A stretch of DNA of 64,000 bases from Streptomyces odontomachi (GTDB lineage: Bacteria; Actinomycetota; Actinomycetes; Streptomycetales; Streptomycetaceae). The number at the start of each line of letters is the position of its first letter. Position 1 is the stretch's first letter. A model generated the notes under the pieces. The model ran no database searches. It saw only the letters and a program-made list of their open reading frames with translations, and was not told the origin of the DNA. Made by a program: the position numbers and the translations under genes. Of the stretch, positions 18,404 through 27,056 are shown in pieces. The DNA is taken from NCBI RefSeq assembly GCF_024435355.1, contig NZ_JAMJWG010000018.1:1-64000 (forward strand), written 5' to 3'.

Positions 18404-19063
18404 ATGGATGCCGGGCGAGTTGAGCGCGCCACGGGGCAGCCGGCCGTGGCCGGCACCACGGGCGAAGGGGGTGACGGCTGCCCCGCGAGCGGGCGCCGGC
18501 ACACCGGGCGGCGCCGGAACGAGGCCGCCCGTCAGGCGATCCTCGATGCGGCACTGCGGTTGCTGGCGGCGTCCGACGGCACGCGGGTGACCGTGGAGAC
18601 CATCGCCCGCGAGGCCGGGGTGGGCAAGCAGACGCTGTACCGATGGTGGCCGTCCAAGGGCGCGGTCCTGCTGGACGCGCTCCTCGACCGCGCCGACCAG
18701 GACGTGCCCACCCCCGACACCGGACGACTCCGGGACGACCTGCGCGAGATCATCGCCGCCACGTTCCAGGGCGCCCAGAGCAGTCCCACCGGGCCCGCGT
18801 TGCGCACCCTGGTGCGCGAGTCGGCCCGGGACCCGCACCTCGCCGAGCTGATGCGCACGTTCGTGGACGCCCGCCGGGTCGCGCTGCGCGCGGTGCTGGA
18901 GCGCGGCGCCGAACGGGGCGAGCTGCCCCCCGAGCGCGACCGGGACCTGCTGGTGGACCAGGTGTACGGGGTGTTCTGGTACCGGTTCCTGCTCGGGCAC
19001 GCACCGCTGGACGACGCGACCGCGGCCCGCCTTGCCGAATCGGTACTCGGATACCCGGCGTGA
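18404..19063 (+). CDS. TetR/AcrR family transcriptional regulator
   Basis: 219 residues. After a ~35-residue disordered lead, the HTH reads RQAILDAALRLLAA...VTVETIAREAGVGKQTLYRWWPSKGAVLLDAL, followed by an all-helical ligand domain. Transcribed away from the atypical SDR gene; the two operators between them make autorepression and SDR control likely. Confidence 0.9.
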   Translation: MDAGRVERATGQPAVAGTTGEGGDGCPASGRRHTGRRRNEAARQAILDAALRLLAASDGTRVTVETIAREAGVGKQTLYRWWPSKGAVLLDALLDRADQDVPTPDTGRLRDDLREIIAATFQGAQSSPTGPALRTLVRESARDPHLAELMRTFVDARRVALRAVLERGAERGELPPERDRDLLVDQVYGVFWYRFLLGHAPLDDATAARLAESVLGYPA

Positions 19064-19088
19064 TCGTGGCACGCGCTATAACCGGTAC

Positions 19089-19547
19089 ATGGCTCTGAAC
19101 TGGAAACTGGTCATCGACAGCACGGACGCGCCCGCGCTCGCCGACTTCTGGGCGGCGGCCCTGGGTTACGAGGTGGAGGATCCCAGCGCCCTCATCGAAC
19201 GCCTGCTGGCCGCCGGCCAGGTCGGTCAGGCGGCCGTCGCCGAGCACCACGGCCGCAAGATCTTCCGCGGCTATGCCGCGATCCGCCACCCGGACGACCC
19301 GTTCGACGAGACCAGCGGCATCGGCCGCGGACGGCGGCTGCTGTTCCAGGACGTCCCCGAGGCAAAGACCGGCAAGAACCGTCTGCACCTCGACGTGCAC
19401 AGCGAGGGCGCCCCCGGCGGTCTCGACGCGCTGGTGGCACGGCTGACCGACCTGGGCGCCACCCGCGTGCGCGAGGTGAACAAGGGCCCCGCCGGACACT
19501 GGTGGGTCATGCGGGACCCGGAGGGCAACGAGTTCTGCGCCGCGTAG
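19089..19547 (+). CDS. VOC/glyoxalase-like protein
   Basis: A 152-residue two-module vicinal-oxygen-chelate fold (MALNWKLVIDSTDAPALADFWAAALGY ... HLDVHSEG ... WWVMRDPEGNEFCAA). It follows the TetR gene by 25 bp and may be co-transcribed. The conserved ending DPEGNEFC is typical of actinobacterial VOC proteins of unknown substrate. Confidence 0.8.
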   Translation: MALNWKLVIDSTDAPALADFWAAALGYEVEDPSALIERLLAAGQVGQAAVAEHHGRKIFRGYAAIRHPDDPFDETSGIGRGRRLLFQDVPEAKTGKNRLHLDVHSEGAPGGLDALVARLTDLGATRVREVNKGPAGHWWVMRDPEGNEFCAA

Positions 19548-19628
19548 CCGCCGCGTAGCCGCCGCCGGGCGCCCCTGCCGCCACGCGGCCGCGGACCGGC
19601 GGGCCGGCCCCATGCCCCCGGCGATCAG

Positions 19629-20368
19629 TGAGCCTTTTCAGCGTTGCCCCTCCAGGTGAGGACGGCAGCGGCGATTATGGGGAGGTGTGTTGGGCTGCGG
19701 TGGGCGCGTCGGAAGGTCCGCCGGTGCTTCAGGTGGGCGACTTAGCGTTCGGTGGGTGTTCGGGCGGTGGGCAGGGCTCGGTTGACCGTCTGCCCGTGGG
19801 TGTGAGTTCGCCGTTGGGCGGGCGGCGCTTCTCGGTGGTGACCCAGTCCTGCGCCGGTGTAGGCCGTGTTCGCGAGAATGCGGGCACCCTGGCGTTCGCG
19901 GATTCGGATGATCTTGTGGGTGTGGGCGGCTGTCGGGTTCGTGGGTCCGACCCGGCAGAGGATCTCTCCGGCGGAATGGTGGCGACCTGCACGTTCATGC
20001 TGTTCCCTTGGTGCTTCGAGGAGTAGTCGGCCCGTCCGTCTCCGAGGCGGTCGCACTCTGCGAGGGTGCCGTCCGGGGGGACGTAGTCGGGGTCCGTCTC
20101 CCTCAGCGTTTTCAGTAGTCCTGGCGCCTTGTCCGCGAGGTGCCGGACGACGGTGGTGATGTAGGCATGGGTGGTGCCGACGTGACGATGGGCATGGTTA
20201 CCCGCTCGACCAGGGCGTGAGGCAGGTCGGGTGCGGCAGGACAGGAGACCAACGAGGCTCCCGTGCTGATGTGTTGAGGCGTCGAACACCTCTCTCCACA
20301 GCACGGGAGCCTCGTGCGTTGCCGGCACCGGTTTCGTCACCCGCCCGGTGGCAACGCTGAAAGGCTCA
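19629..20368. mobile_element. Decayed IS5-type element, copy A
   Basis: Bounded by inverted ends TGAGCCTTTTCAGCGTTGCC (left) and TGAGCCTTTCAGCGTTGCC (read inward from the right end at 20368). Inside, the minus strand encodes fragments of a DDE transposase (THAYITTVVRHLADKAPGLLKTLR, DGTLAECDRLGDGRADYSSKHQGN, QDWVTTEKRRPP) in two frames. At ~740 bp it is shorter than copy B and heavily frameshifted, so it cannot move itself. Confidence 0.75.
19742..20250 (-). pseudogene. IS5-type transposase remnant (copy A)
   Basis: Similar throughout to the transposase of copy B, but with internal deletions and at least one frameshift near 19870 (ILANTAYTGAG in one frame continues as QDWVTTEKRR in another). 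The first third, with the N-terminal HTH, is largely missing. Not functional. Confidence 0.7.
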
Positions 20369-20418
20369 GTATCAGAGTTCGAGCACGAAACGACCGGAAT
20401 TAGTGTCACTCTTGGCCC

Positions 20419-20982
20419 GTGCAGACACACAAACGAAGAGTGGCCGCGACCGCGGCGATGGTGATGGTGTTGGCGGGGGCTGCAGCGTGTGGCGGGAGTT
20501 CGGGCTCCTCGTCCAAATCATCAGGTCTTCCCGGAAGCCGCTCCACTTCCCCCGCGGTTTCCGCGGACGAAAGCGATTCGACCACGGCAACGTTGAAGGG
20601 ACTCGACTACTGCAGCCTGCTGGATCCGGCAGCCCTGGCCTCGGCCGGAATCCACAACACAAAGGGGCAGCTCCCGGCCGACTCCCCGTACGTCCTCGGC
20701 TGCTGGTGGGCGCAGGGCGATACCCTCGTCAGCCTCACCGTCACCCTGGGCACCCAGGTCCACGACTTGAACAAGGGGGAGAGGCAGGACTTCTCGGGCT
20801 TCGAGGGCGCGACGCAGTACGACGAGATCAACTCCGAGTGCTTCGTCGACGTCAATATCGGCCTCGACCAGTTCCGGGTCGACACCGCCAACTCTGGCAG
20901 GGATAACAAGGCGCTCACCGGCAAGAAGTGCGACGTGGGGGTCCAGTTGGCGCGCCAGGTCGTTGCCAAGATCAAGAAGTAG
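20419..20982 (+). CDS. DUF3558-like lipoprotein
   Basis: A 187-residue lipoprotein with signal RRVAATAAMVMVLAGAAAC, lipobox AAAC, then a Ser-rich linker. The mature domain starts LDYCSLLDPAALASAGI with later Cys residues (GCWWAQGD, SECFVDV, KKCDVG), the spacing of DUF3558-type secreted proteins. The GTG start has no clear ribosome site. A TAGTGT -10-like hexamer (20401-20406) 12 nt upstream suggests a leaderless or very short-leader mRNA. It is flanked by the two IS remnants. Confidence 0.7.
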   Translation: MQTHKRRVAATAAMVMVLAGAAACGGSSGSSSKSSGLPGSRSTSPAVSADESDSTTATLKGLDYCSLLDPAALASAGIHNTKGQLPADSPYVLGCWWAQGDTLVSLTVTLGTQVHDLNKGERQDFSGFEGATQYDEINSECFVDVNIGLDQFRVDTANSGRDNKALTGKKCDVGVQLARQVVAKIKK

Positions 20983-21424
20983 GACGGCACCCGTTCCCGA
21001 CACGGCAACCAATCAGTGGATCCTCATGCATATGAGGACGTTCCTGCACAGCCCTCGGCGCGCAGGAATCGCAGACCGCGGTGAATTCGTCGGCCGCCCC
21101 TCGGCATTGGTGCGCCCGCCGGACACGACCGCATTAAGCACGCGCTCGCGTCCGGCACGCAAAACGCGGCTTCCGCATATCCGGCACAGAGATCGGATCA
21201 TGGCATTTCTCCGCCTCGGCGGATGAACCTTCCCGGACCGCACCCGCCCCTTTCCCGGTGTCAGCCAACAGTGCGCCCACAAAGCACCGTCGTGGTCCCG
21301 GCAGTAGGGCGCCCTCGTCCGCGTAACCGAGAAACGGTCCTTCTCTACCGTGCCTCTTCACCAGCCGCGGGTGGCGTATCTCCTCACCGCTCCACAGGGC
21401 GGTATACGGCGGTATACTGCACAG
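20983..21424. other. Intergenic stretch with no gene seen
   Basis: No reading frame here has the codon bias of a gene. The only feature noted is a duplicated GGCGGTATAC (near 21399-21417) right beside the left end of IS copy B. Confidence 0.5.
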
Positions 21425-22312
21425 TGAGCGCTTTCAGCGTTGCCTCTCCAGGGTGAGGACGGCTCTGGCGATGACGCTCATGCGGTTGGGGCTGATGCGG
21501 GATCTGAGGAAGATCTGCCAGGACTTCAGTCGTGCCATGCCGCGTTCGACGGGTGCACGGGCTGCGGACAGGGCCCGGTTCGCGGTCTGCTCGGTGGTGG
21601 TGAGTTCGCCGCCTGGCGGGCGGCGCTTGGCGGTGGTGACCCAGTCGCCGGCACCGATATGGGCCATGTCTCGGCGAGGATGGGGATGCCCTGTCGTGCG
21701 CAGATCCGAAGGATCTTGTGGGTGCGGGCGGCTGTCAGGTCGTGGGTTCGGCCCGGCAGCGCCGGCGACAGCCAGAGGATCTCCCCGCTGGGATCTGTGA
21801 CGACCTGCACGTTCACCCCGTGCCGCTTGTGTTTCGAGGAGTAGTCGGCGCTGCCGTCACCGACGCGGTCGCACTCGGCGAGCGTGCCGTCCAGGAGAAC
21901 GAACTCCGGATCGTGTGCGCGCAGCGTCTTCAGCAGACCCGGTGCCTGCTCGGCGAGCAGGCTGGTGACCGCGGTGACGTAGGCATGGGCGGTGCCGACG
22001 GATATCCCGAAGGCCGCGGCGATACGGGACAGGGTGTCGTGGCGACGCAGGTACACCAGTGCGATCAGCGCCCGCCGGTGCGGCGGAAGCTTGCACCGGC
22101 GGTCACCGTCACGGGTGCCGATGAGCATCGTGACCCACTCGACCAGGGCGTGAGGCAGGTCGAGTGCGGCAGGATAGGGAACCAACAGGGCTCCCGTGCT
22201 GCTGGGTTGAGACGTCGAACACCTCCCTCAACGGCACGGCAGCCCTGTCCGTCGTGCGCTCCGATCCCACACCGCCCCGTCACCCGATCAGTGGCCACTC
22301 TGAAAACGCTCA
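21425..22312. mobile_element. IS5-type insertion sequence, copy B
   Basis: An 888-bp element with inverted ends: left TGAGCGCTTTCAGCGTTGCC, right (read inward) TGAGCGTTTTCAGAGTGGCC, 16 of 20 identical. It carries one transposase on the minus strand, interrupted by a frameshift. Same family as copy A 1.8 kb away. Confidence 0.82.
21434..22185 (-). pseudogene. IS5-family transposase, frameshifted
   Basis: The N-terminal part (YPAALDLPHALVEWVTMLIG ... IAAAFGISVGTAHAYVTAVTSLLAEQAPGLL ... LLDGTLAECDRVGDGSADYSSKHKRHGVNVQVV ... GRTHDLTAARTHKI) ends in ILAET. The remainder (AHIGAGDWVTTAKRRPPGGEL ... APVERGMARLKSWQIFLRSRIS) continues in another frame from about 21667. A one-base loss near 21665 best explains this. 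Programmed frameshifting is known in some IS5 relatives, but no clear slippery sequence is seen. Confidence 0.75.
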
Positions 22313-22332
22313 GTGGTCAGGCGGTCAGGCGG

Positions 22333-23310
22333 TCAGCGGTTCTTGAACTCCTCGATGGCCGCCCGCATCGTCTCGTTCGCCAGGTCGCTGCCCGCGTGTC
22401 CCGAGTCCTCGATGATGTGCAGCCGCGCGCCGGGCCACGCCTTCGCCAGCTCCCACGCCGTCTGCACCGGGCAGCCCATGTCGTGCCGGCCGTGCACCAG
22501 CACTCCGGGTATCCCGGCCAGCTTGTGGGCGTTGCACAGCAGTTGGTCCTCCTCCAGCCAGGCGGCGTTGCCGGAGAAGTGGGCGCAGATCCTGACGAAC
22601 GCGATCTGATCGTCGACCTCGCGGGCGCTGTACATGCCGGGCACGGTGTTGGGCTCGTTCGAGACGACCGCGTCCTCCCAGGCCAGCCAGTCGGCGGCGG
22701 CCTGCTGCCGGATCGAACGGTCCGGGTGCTCCATCAACCGTGCGTAGGCCGCGGTCAGGTCGCCGTCCCGCTCCCCCTCGGGGACGCCGGCGCGGAACCG
22801 GTCCCATGCCTCGGGATGGAAGCGCCCGGCGCCCCGGTAGAGCCAGTCCTGCTCGGCGCGACTGCTCGTGGTCACCGCCTGGATGACGACCTCGCTGACG
22901 CGTTCGGGGTGCTGCTGCGCATAGGCGACGGCGAGCGTCGTGCCCCAGGAGACGCCGTTCACCAACCACTTCTCGATGCCGAGGTGTTCACGCAGCCGTT
23001 CCATGTCGTCGATCAGGTGCTGCGTGGTGTTCAGGGCCATGTTCGCCGCCGGGTCACTGGCGTGCGGCGTGCTACGACCGCAGTTGCGCTGGTCGAAGCG
23101 GACGAGGCGGTAGCACTGCGGGTCCCAGGCCCGCGTCGGCCGCCGCGGTGCGCCCCCGCCCGGGCCGCCGTGGACGTGCACGGCGGGCTTGCCTTCGGGG
23201 TTGCCGATCTGCTCGTAGTAGATGCGGTTGCCGTCTCCCGCGTCGAGGAATCCGCTGTCGTAGGGACCGGTCGGAGGATAGAGATCAACCATGACCGGAT
23301 TCTGCGCCAT
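22333..23310 (-). CDS. pip: Prolyl aminopeptidase (proline iminopeptidase), alpha/beta hydrolase
   Basis: A 325-residue S33-family peptidase that removes N-terminal proline from peptides. Seen are the oxyanion motif HGGPGGGAPRR, the nucleophile elbow GVSWGTTLA, the acid HGRHDMGCP and the His EDSGHAGS. The family's YDSGFLDAGDGNRIYYEQIGNPEGKP start is intact. The exact start (23310 or 23292) is unclear because neither has a good ribosome site. It is divergent from the decarboxylase operon, from which it is separated by a 24-bp repeat array. Confidence 0.88.
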   Translation of the reverse strand: MAQNPVMVDLYPPTGPYDSGFLDAGDGNRIYYEQIGNPEGKPAVHVHGGPGGGAPRRPTRAWDPQCYRLVRFDQRNCGRSTPHASDPAANMALNTTQHLIDDMERLREHLGIEKWLVNGVSWGTTLAVAYAQQHPERVSEVVIQAVTTSSRAEQDWLYRGAGRFHPEAWDRFRAGVPEGERDGDLTAAYARLMEHPDRSIRQQAAADWLAWEDAVVSNEPNTVPGMYSAREVDDQIAFVRICAHFSGNAAWLEEDQLLCNAHKLAGIPGVLVHGRHDMGCPVQTAWELAKAWPGARLHIIEDSGHAGSDLANETMRAAIEEFKNR

Positions 23311-23534
23311 GCAGGCGTCGCGCATGCCGCGGTGCGGGGCTTTCCGGACGGGCCGGGACCGTGGGCGGCGAGGCGCACCGCACTGCACGTGATATCGGGA
23401 GCGCACACGCCGTCAGCTGGCCTTATTCGCGGGGAACATCAGTTATGCAGGTTACGCATGGCGAGTGAATGGACCGCAGAATTCTGACTGCTAGCCTCAT
23501 TCGAGCGACACGAGATGCACCGTCACACGGATGG

Positions 23535-23606
23535 GTACACAGCGTTCCCGACAGCCGCGTACGCATTGTTCCCGACTGCCGCGTACACAGTGCTCCCGAT
23601 AGCCCC
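23535..23606 (+). repeat. Three 24-bp direct repeats upstream of the decarboxylase operon
   Basis: Units begin at 23535, 23559 and 23583, with consensus GTACRCAKYGYTCCCGAYWG plus CCSC. They lie about 35-110 bp upstream of the first gene of the TPP decarboxylase operon, in the position of an activator array. Which protein binds is unknown. Confidence 0.6.
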
Positions 23607-23642
23607 GAAACTCACCCGGAGCCGCGAAGAGCCGGAGGCGAA

Positions 23643-24155
23643 GTGTTTTCAGAAACACGTGAGAAGACAGCGGCCAGCCTGGTGCACGATGCGCTGGCAA
23701 ACCGCCCCTTAGGACCCTATTTTGCAACGCCGTGCGGCATTCTGGCGCCGCTTTTGAAGCAACTTCAGGAACGACCGGACTATTTCACGGTCTCCCGCGA
23801 GGACAATGCGGTCGGGGAGGCATCGGGAGCCGCGCTGGGCGGAATGTTGCCCGTCGTGCTCATGCAGAACTCCGGTTTCGGGAACTCGGTGAACGCACTG
23901 GCCTCCCTCATCGCGCCGTACCGGATTCCCATGCTCCTGATCGTCAGCATGCGTGGTGTGCACCCGGACCCGACGCCCGAGAACAAGGGGATGGGAGACC
24001 TCACGGAGCCCATACTCGACGGCCTCGGGATCAGCCACCGGACGCTGCACGAGGAGAAGATCGAGCACCAGGTCGCCGAGGCCTTCGCCACGGTCGAGGG
24101 CGGGGACGTCAGCGCGCTGCTGGTCCGGCCTGACCTGTTCGGGTGGTCCGCATGA
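23643..24155 (+). CDS. TPP-dependent decarboxylase, alpha (PYR-domain) subunit
   Basis: 170 residues homologous to the N-terminal half of phosphonopyruvate and sulfopyruvate decarboxylases. PYFATPCGILAPLLKQL leads to SREDNAVGEASGAALGG, carrying the catalytic Glu that activates TPP, then VVLMQNSGFGNSVNALASL. GTG 23643 is chosen because GGAGG lies just before it and the homology begins there. Upstream codons have no homology and cross the repeat array. It forms a heteromer with the next gene, with which it overlaps by ATGA. Confidence 0.85.
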   Translation: MFSETREKTAASLVHDALANRPLGPYFATPCGILAPLLKQLQERPDYFTVSREDNAVGEASGAALGGMLPVVLMQNSGFGNSVNALASLIAPYRIPMLLIVSMRGVHPDPTPENKGMGDLTEPILDGLGISHRTLHEEKIEHQVAEAFATVEGGDVSALLVRPDLFGWSA

Positions 24156-24721
24156 GCGCCCTGACCAAGACACAGGCGATCCAGGACGTACTGGGCCTCG
24201 CGACGGGCCGGCCCGTCATCTTCACGACGGGCTATTCCGCCCGCATCGGCGCGTCCCTCGGCGACCGCCCCCTGGACTTCTACATGACGGGCTCCATGGG
24301 GCTCGCCCTGTCCGTGGGCATCGGCGTGGCGTATGCGACGCGGCGCACCACCATCGTCATCGACGGTGACGGAAGCCTGCTGATGAACCCCGTCGGCCTG
24401 ACGTCGCTGGGCCTGCACAAGGACCTCCCCCTGATCCATGTCGTCCTGGACGACGGCCAGTACGCCTCCACCGGGGGCCAGCCCACCCAGGCCCACGTCG
24501 CGGACTTCTGCGGCTGGGCACGGGGTGCCGGGATCGAGTCCGTCGTCTCCGCCGCCGATCGCGCCGCCCTGACCCGTGCCATCCCCGCGCCCGGAGAGGA
24601 GCCGCGTGCGCCTCGGTTCGTGCACTGCCGGGTGGACAGCGACGAGGAGAAGCCCCCCGGCCGGGTGTCCCAGCCCCTGCCGGACCACGCCCGGCGCTTC
24701 GCCGGTGCCGTCGCCGTCTGA
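24152..24721 (+). CDS. TPP-dependent decarboxylase, beta (PP-domain) subunit
   Basis: 189 residues matching the C-terminal half of the same enzymes: MTGSMGLALSVGIGVAYAT, the TPP/Mg motif GDGSLLMNPVGLTSLG...HVVLDDGQYASTGGQPT. The STGGQPT ending is characteristic of phosphonopyruvate/sulfopyruvate decarboxylases. With the alpha subunit it would decarboxylate a 2-oxo acid to an aldehyde. No PEP mutase or sulfolactate genes are near, so phosphonate or coenzyme M chemistry is not supported. The substrate is probably another 2-oxo acid of this cluster. Confidence 0.85.
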   Translation: MSALTKTQAIQDVLGLATGRPVIFTTGYSARIGASLGDRPLDFYMTGSMGLALSVGIGVAYATRRTTIVIDGDGSLLMNPVGLTSLGLHKDLPLIHVVLDDGQYASTGGQPTQAHVADFCGWARGAGIESVVSAADRAALTRAIPAPGEEPRAPRFVHCRVDSDEEKPPGRVSQPLPDHARRFAGAVAV

Positions 24722-24784
24722 GGATCCTGCTGCTCTCGGCCACCGCCGACGACGCCCCCACACCGCCGTCAGAGAGGACGCGCC

Positions 24785-26140
24785 ATGAACACCCAGGACA
24801 AGGTCTTCGCAGAAAAGATCAGGACGACGGATGCACAGAGCCTCATCAGCAGGTATTACGCGGGAATCGAAGAAGCGGCCAGGCGGCTCCCGCCGAGCGC
24901 GTCCGCCGGCTTCGCACCGGCGTTCTCCTTTCCCAAACTGAACGATTGCTGGGAGGAATTCTTCGATGTGGCGCAGGCCCGCTGGGCCGCCATGGGAAGC
25001 CATGCCGGAATGCGTCTGAACCTGCTCGACCTCATGCGCAATACGGCCACACGCACCACGAAGACGACGGCCTCACTTCTGATGGTGGCCCGCGCGGTCC
25101 ACCATATCGAGGAGACCGGGGACCCGGTGCTCATCTTCACCCCGTCCTCGGGGAACAAGGCCATCGCCCTGCGCGATGCGGTGGCAAGAGCGCTGCGCCT
25201 GGGGCTCGCCACTCCGGACAAGCTGCGCGTGGTGACCCTGACGCCCGCGTCGACGCTGTACAAGTTCCGCCGCAACATCCTCACCGAGGACGAGGAGTTA
25301 CGCGCCCTCAATCCGATACTGGTCTATTCGGGGCCCGAGGCGGGTGCCGTCAAGGAGATCGGCAGGTCGTTCACCGACGCCGCCGCCGGTCGTCCGGTGA
25401 GAGTGTGGTATTCGCTCGACATCGGGAACTACAAGATCGCCGACTCCTGCCGCGCCTTCTACGAGCACGAGTTCACCGATCTGTCGGACCGCCACCGGCG
25501 GCTTCACGCGCATGCCGTCTCGAGCGCCTACGGCCTCCTGGGCTACCAGCACGGCCTGGACACCATGGCGGCGTTCGGTATCCCGCATCCGCAGCCCGGC
25601 TTCCTGCTGGTCCAGCACCTGGCCACCAGCGACATGGTCCGGCACTGCCTGAGCGAGCAGCTCGGTGAGCCGCCGTCGGTGTCCTGGAAGCTGACGCCGC
25701 ACCAGGAGTCCTTCAGCCAGCACGACTCCCCGCACTTCCCGCAGTCGACGTGGGACCCGGGCGAGAACCTGGAGCCGACCTTCTACACGCAGGCTCCCCC
25801 GACCGCTCCGCAGATGACCTCGCTCATCGCGCGGCACGGCGGGACGGGCATCGTCGTCTCCCTACAGGAGTGCCTGCAACGCTACGGGGAAGTGCGTCAT
25901 CTCCTGGGACAGGCCGGGTGCCAGGTGCCGGCGGATCCACGGCGGCTCGACGAGTGGTCCCTCGTCATGGGCGTGACCGGAATCCTCAACGCCCTGGACC
26001 GCGATCTGATCCACGAGATCGATCAGGTCGTCCTGCATGCGTCGGGCATGTACCTTTCCGACGCCGACCAGACACCCGACCGCTCCCAGGCGCGCGTGGT
26101 GAGCTCCGCCGATGACGTGGCCGCTGCGGTCGGCTGGTAA
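24785..26140 (+). CDS. DUF6002-like protein, possible fold-type II PLP enzyme
   Basis: A 451-residue soluble protein that I recognise only as a DUF6002-type family. Two motifs resemble tryptophan-synthase-beta/threonine-synthase enzymes: NTATRTTKTTASLLMVARAV, where the Lys could hold PLP, and FTPSSGNKAIALRDAVARAL, like the SSGNxGxALA phosphate loop. Later segments (VTLTPASTLYKFRRN, GILNALDRDLIHEIDQVVLHASG) have no assignable function. A GAGAGGA ribosome site precedes ATG. Third gene of the operon. PLP use is my inference. Confidence 0.65.
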   Translation: MNTQDKVFAEKIRTTDAQSLISRYYAGIEEAARRLPPSASAGFAPAFSFPKLNDCWEEFFDVAQARWAAMGSHAGMRLNLLDLMRNTATRTTKTTASLLMVARAVHHIEETGDPVLIFTPSSGNKAIALRDAVARALRLGLATPDKLRVVTLTPASTLYKFRRNILTEDEELRALNPILVYSGPEAGAVKEIGRSFTDAAAGRPVRVWYSLDIGNYKIADSCRAFYEHEFTDLSDRHRRLHAHAVSSAYGLLGYQHGLDTMAAFGIPHPQPGFLLVQHLATSDMVRHCLSEQLGEPPSVSWKLTPHQESFSQHDSPHFPQSTWDPGENLEPTFYTQAPPTAPQMTSLIARHGGTGIVVSLQECLQRYGEVRHLLGQAGCQVPADPRRLDEWSLVMGVTGILNALDRDLIHEIDQVVLHASGMYLSDADQTPDRSQARVVSSADDVAAAVGW

Positions 26141-26174
26141 GAGTTCCCCACCCCTGTTGACGAGGACCGACACC

Positions 26175-27056
26175 ATGCGCATGGGCGTGATCATCCTGCC
26201 GGAACACCCCTGGCCCGACGCGGGGGACATCTGGCGGCACGTCGAGGACCTGGGGTTCCCACACGCCTGGACATACGACCACCTGTCCTGGCGCACCCTG
26301 CGCGACAGCCCCTGGTACGACTCGATGACGACCCTGTCCGCCGCGGCCGCCGTCACCCGGCGCATCCGGCTGGGGACACTCGTGATGTCACCCGATTTCA
26401 GACACCCGGTGACTGCCGCGAAACAGGTCATGACCCTGGACGCGGTGAGTGGCGGTCGTTTCCTGCTCGGCCTCGGAGCGGGAGCCGGAGGGCCCGATGC
26501 CACCGCCACCGGCGGCACCGACATCGCGCGCACGGTCCGCACCGCGCGTTTCGAGGAGTTCGTCGAGCTCACCGACGCGCTCCTGAGCAGCCCGGTGACC
26601 ACCTGGCGGGGGCGGCACTTCGCCGCGTGCGACGCCCGCATGGTCCCGGGCTGCGTGCAGCGACCGCGGGTGCCCTTCGTCATCGCCGCCGCAGGGCCGC
26701 GGGGCATGCGCCTCGCGGCCCGCTACGGGCAGGCGTGGGCCACCATCGGCCTGCCCACTCCGGGCGAGCACGACGAGCGGGCCCAGTTCGACGCGCTCCG
26801 CGCACAGGTCGCGACGCTGGAGCGGGCGTGCCTGGACGTCGGACGCGATCCCGCGGAGCTCCAGCGCGTCGTGCATCTCAGCCGGATCGCGGCGACTCCC
26901 TACGCGTCGCGTGAACGGTTCGCGGATCTCGTCGGACGCTGTGCCGACCTCGGCTTCACCGACGCGATCGTGGGCTATCCACGGTCGGAAGGCGTGTTCG
27001 CAGGTAATCGAACCGCATTCGAAAAGGTTCTGTCCGAGCACCTCTGCACGACATAG
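26175..27056 (+). CDS. LLM-class (luciferase-like) flavin-dependent oxidoreductase
   Basis: 293 residues with the TIM-barrel pattern of F420- or FMN-dependent luciferase-like enzymes: MRMGVIILPEHPWPDAG, IRLGTLVMSPDFRHPVTAAKQVMTLDAVSGGRFLLGLGAG, PFVIAAAGPRGMRLAARYGQAW. It probably oxidises or reduces an intermediate of the operon, with FMN/reductase or F420 as cofactor; the two cannot be told apart here. Starts 34 nt after the DUF6002 gene; last gene of the operon. Confidence 0.85.
   Translation: MRMGVIILPEHPWPDAGDIWRHVEDLGFPHAWTYDHLSWRTLRDSPWYDSMTTLSAAAAVTRRIRLGTLVMSPDFRHPVTAAKQVMTLDAVSGGRFLLGLGAGAGGPDATATGGTDIARTVRTARFEEFVELTDALLSSPVTTWRGRHFAACDARMVPGCVQRPRVPFVIAAAGPRGMRLAARYGQAWATIGLPTPGEHDERAQFDALRAQVATLERACLDVGRDPAELQRVVHLSRIAATPYASRERFADLVGRCADLGFTDAIVGYPRSEGVFAGNRTAFEKVLSEHLCTT

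Noticed and set aside
19629..22312. Active composite transposon
   Set aside because: Both transposases are frameshifted and the inner ends are diverged. Only a past event can be proposed.
23643..24721. Phosphonate biosynthesis from the phosphonopyruvate-decarboxylase-like subunits
   Set aside because: No PEP mutase or other C-P gene is present, and split sulfopyruvate-type enzymes act on other 2-oxo acids.
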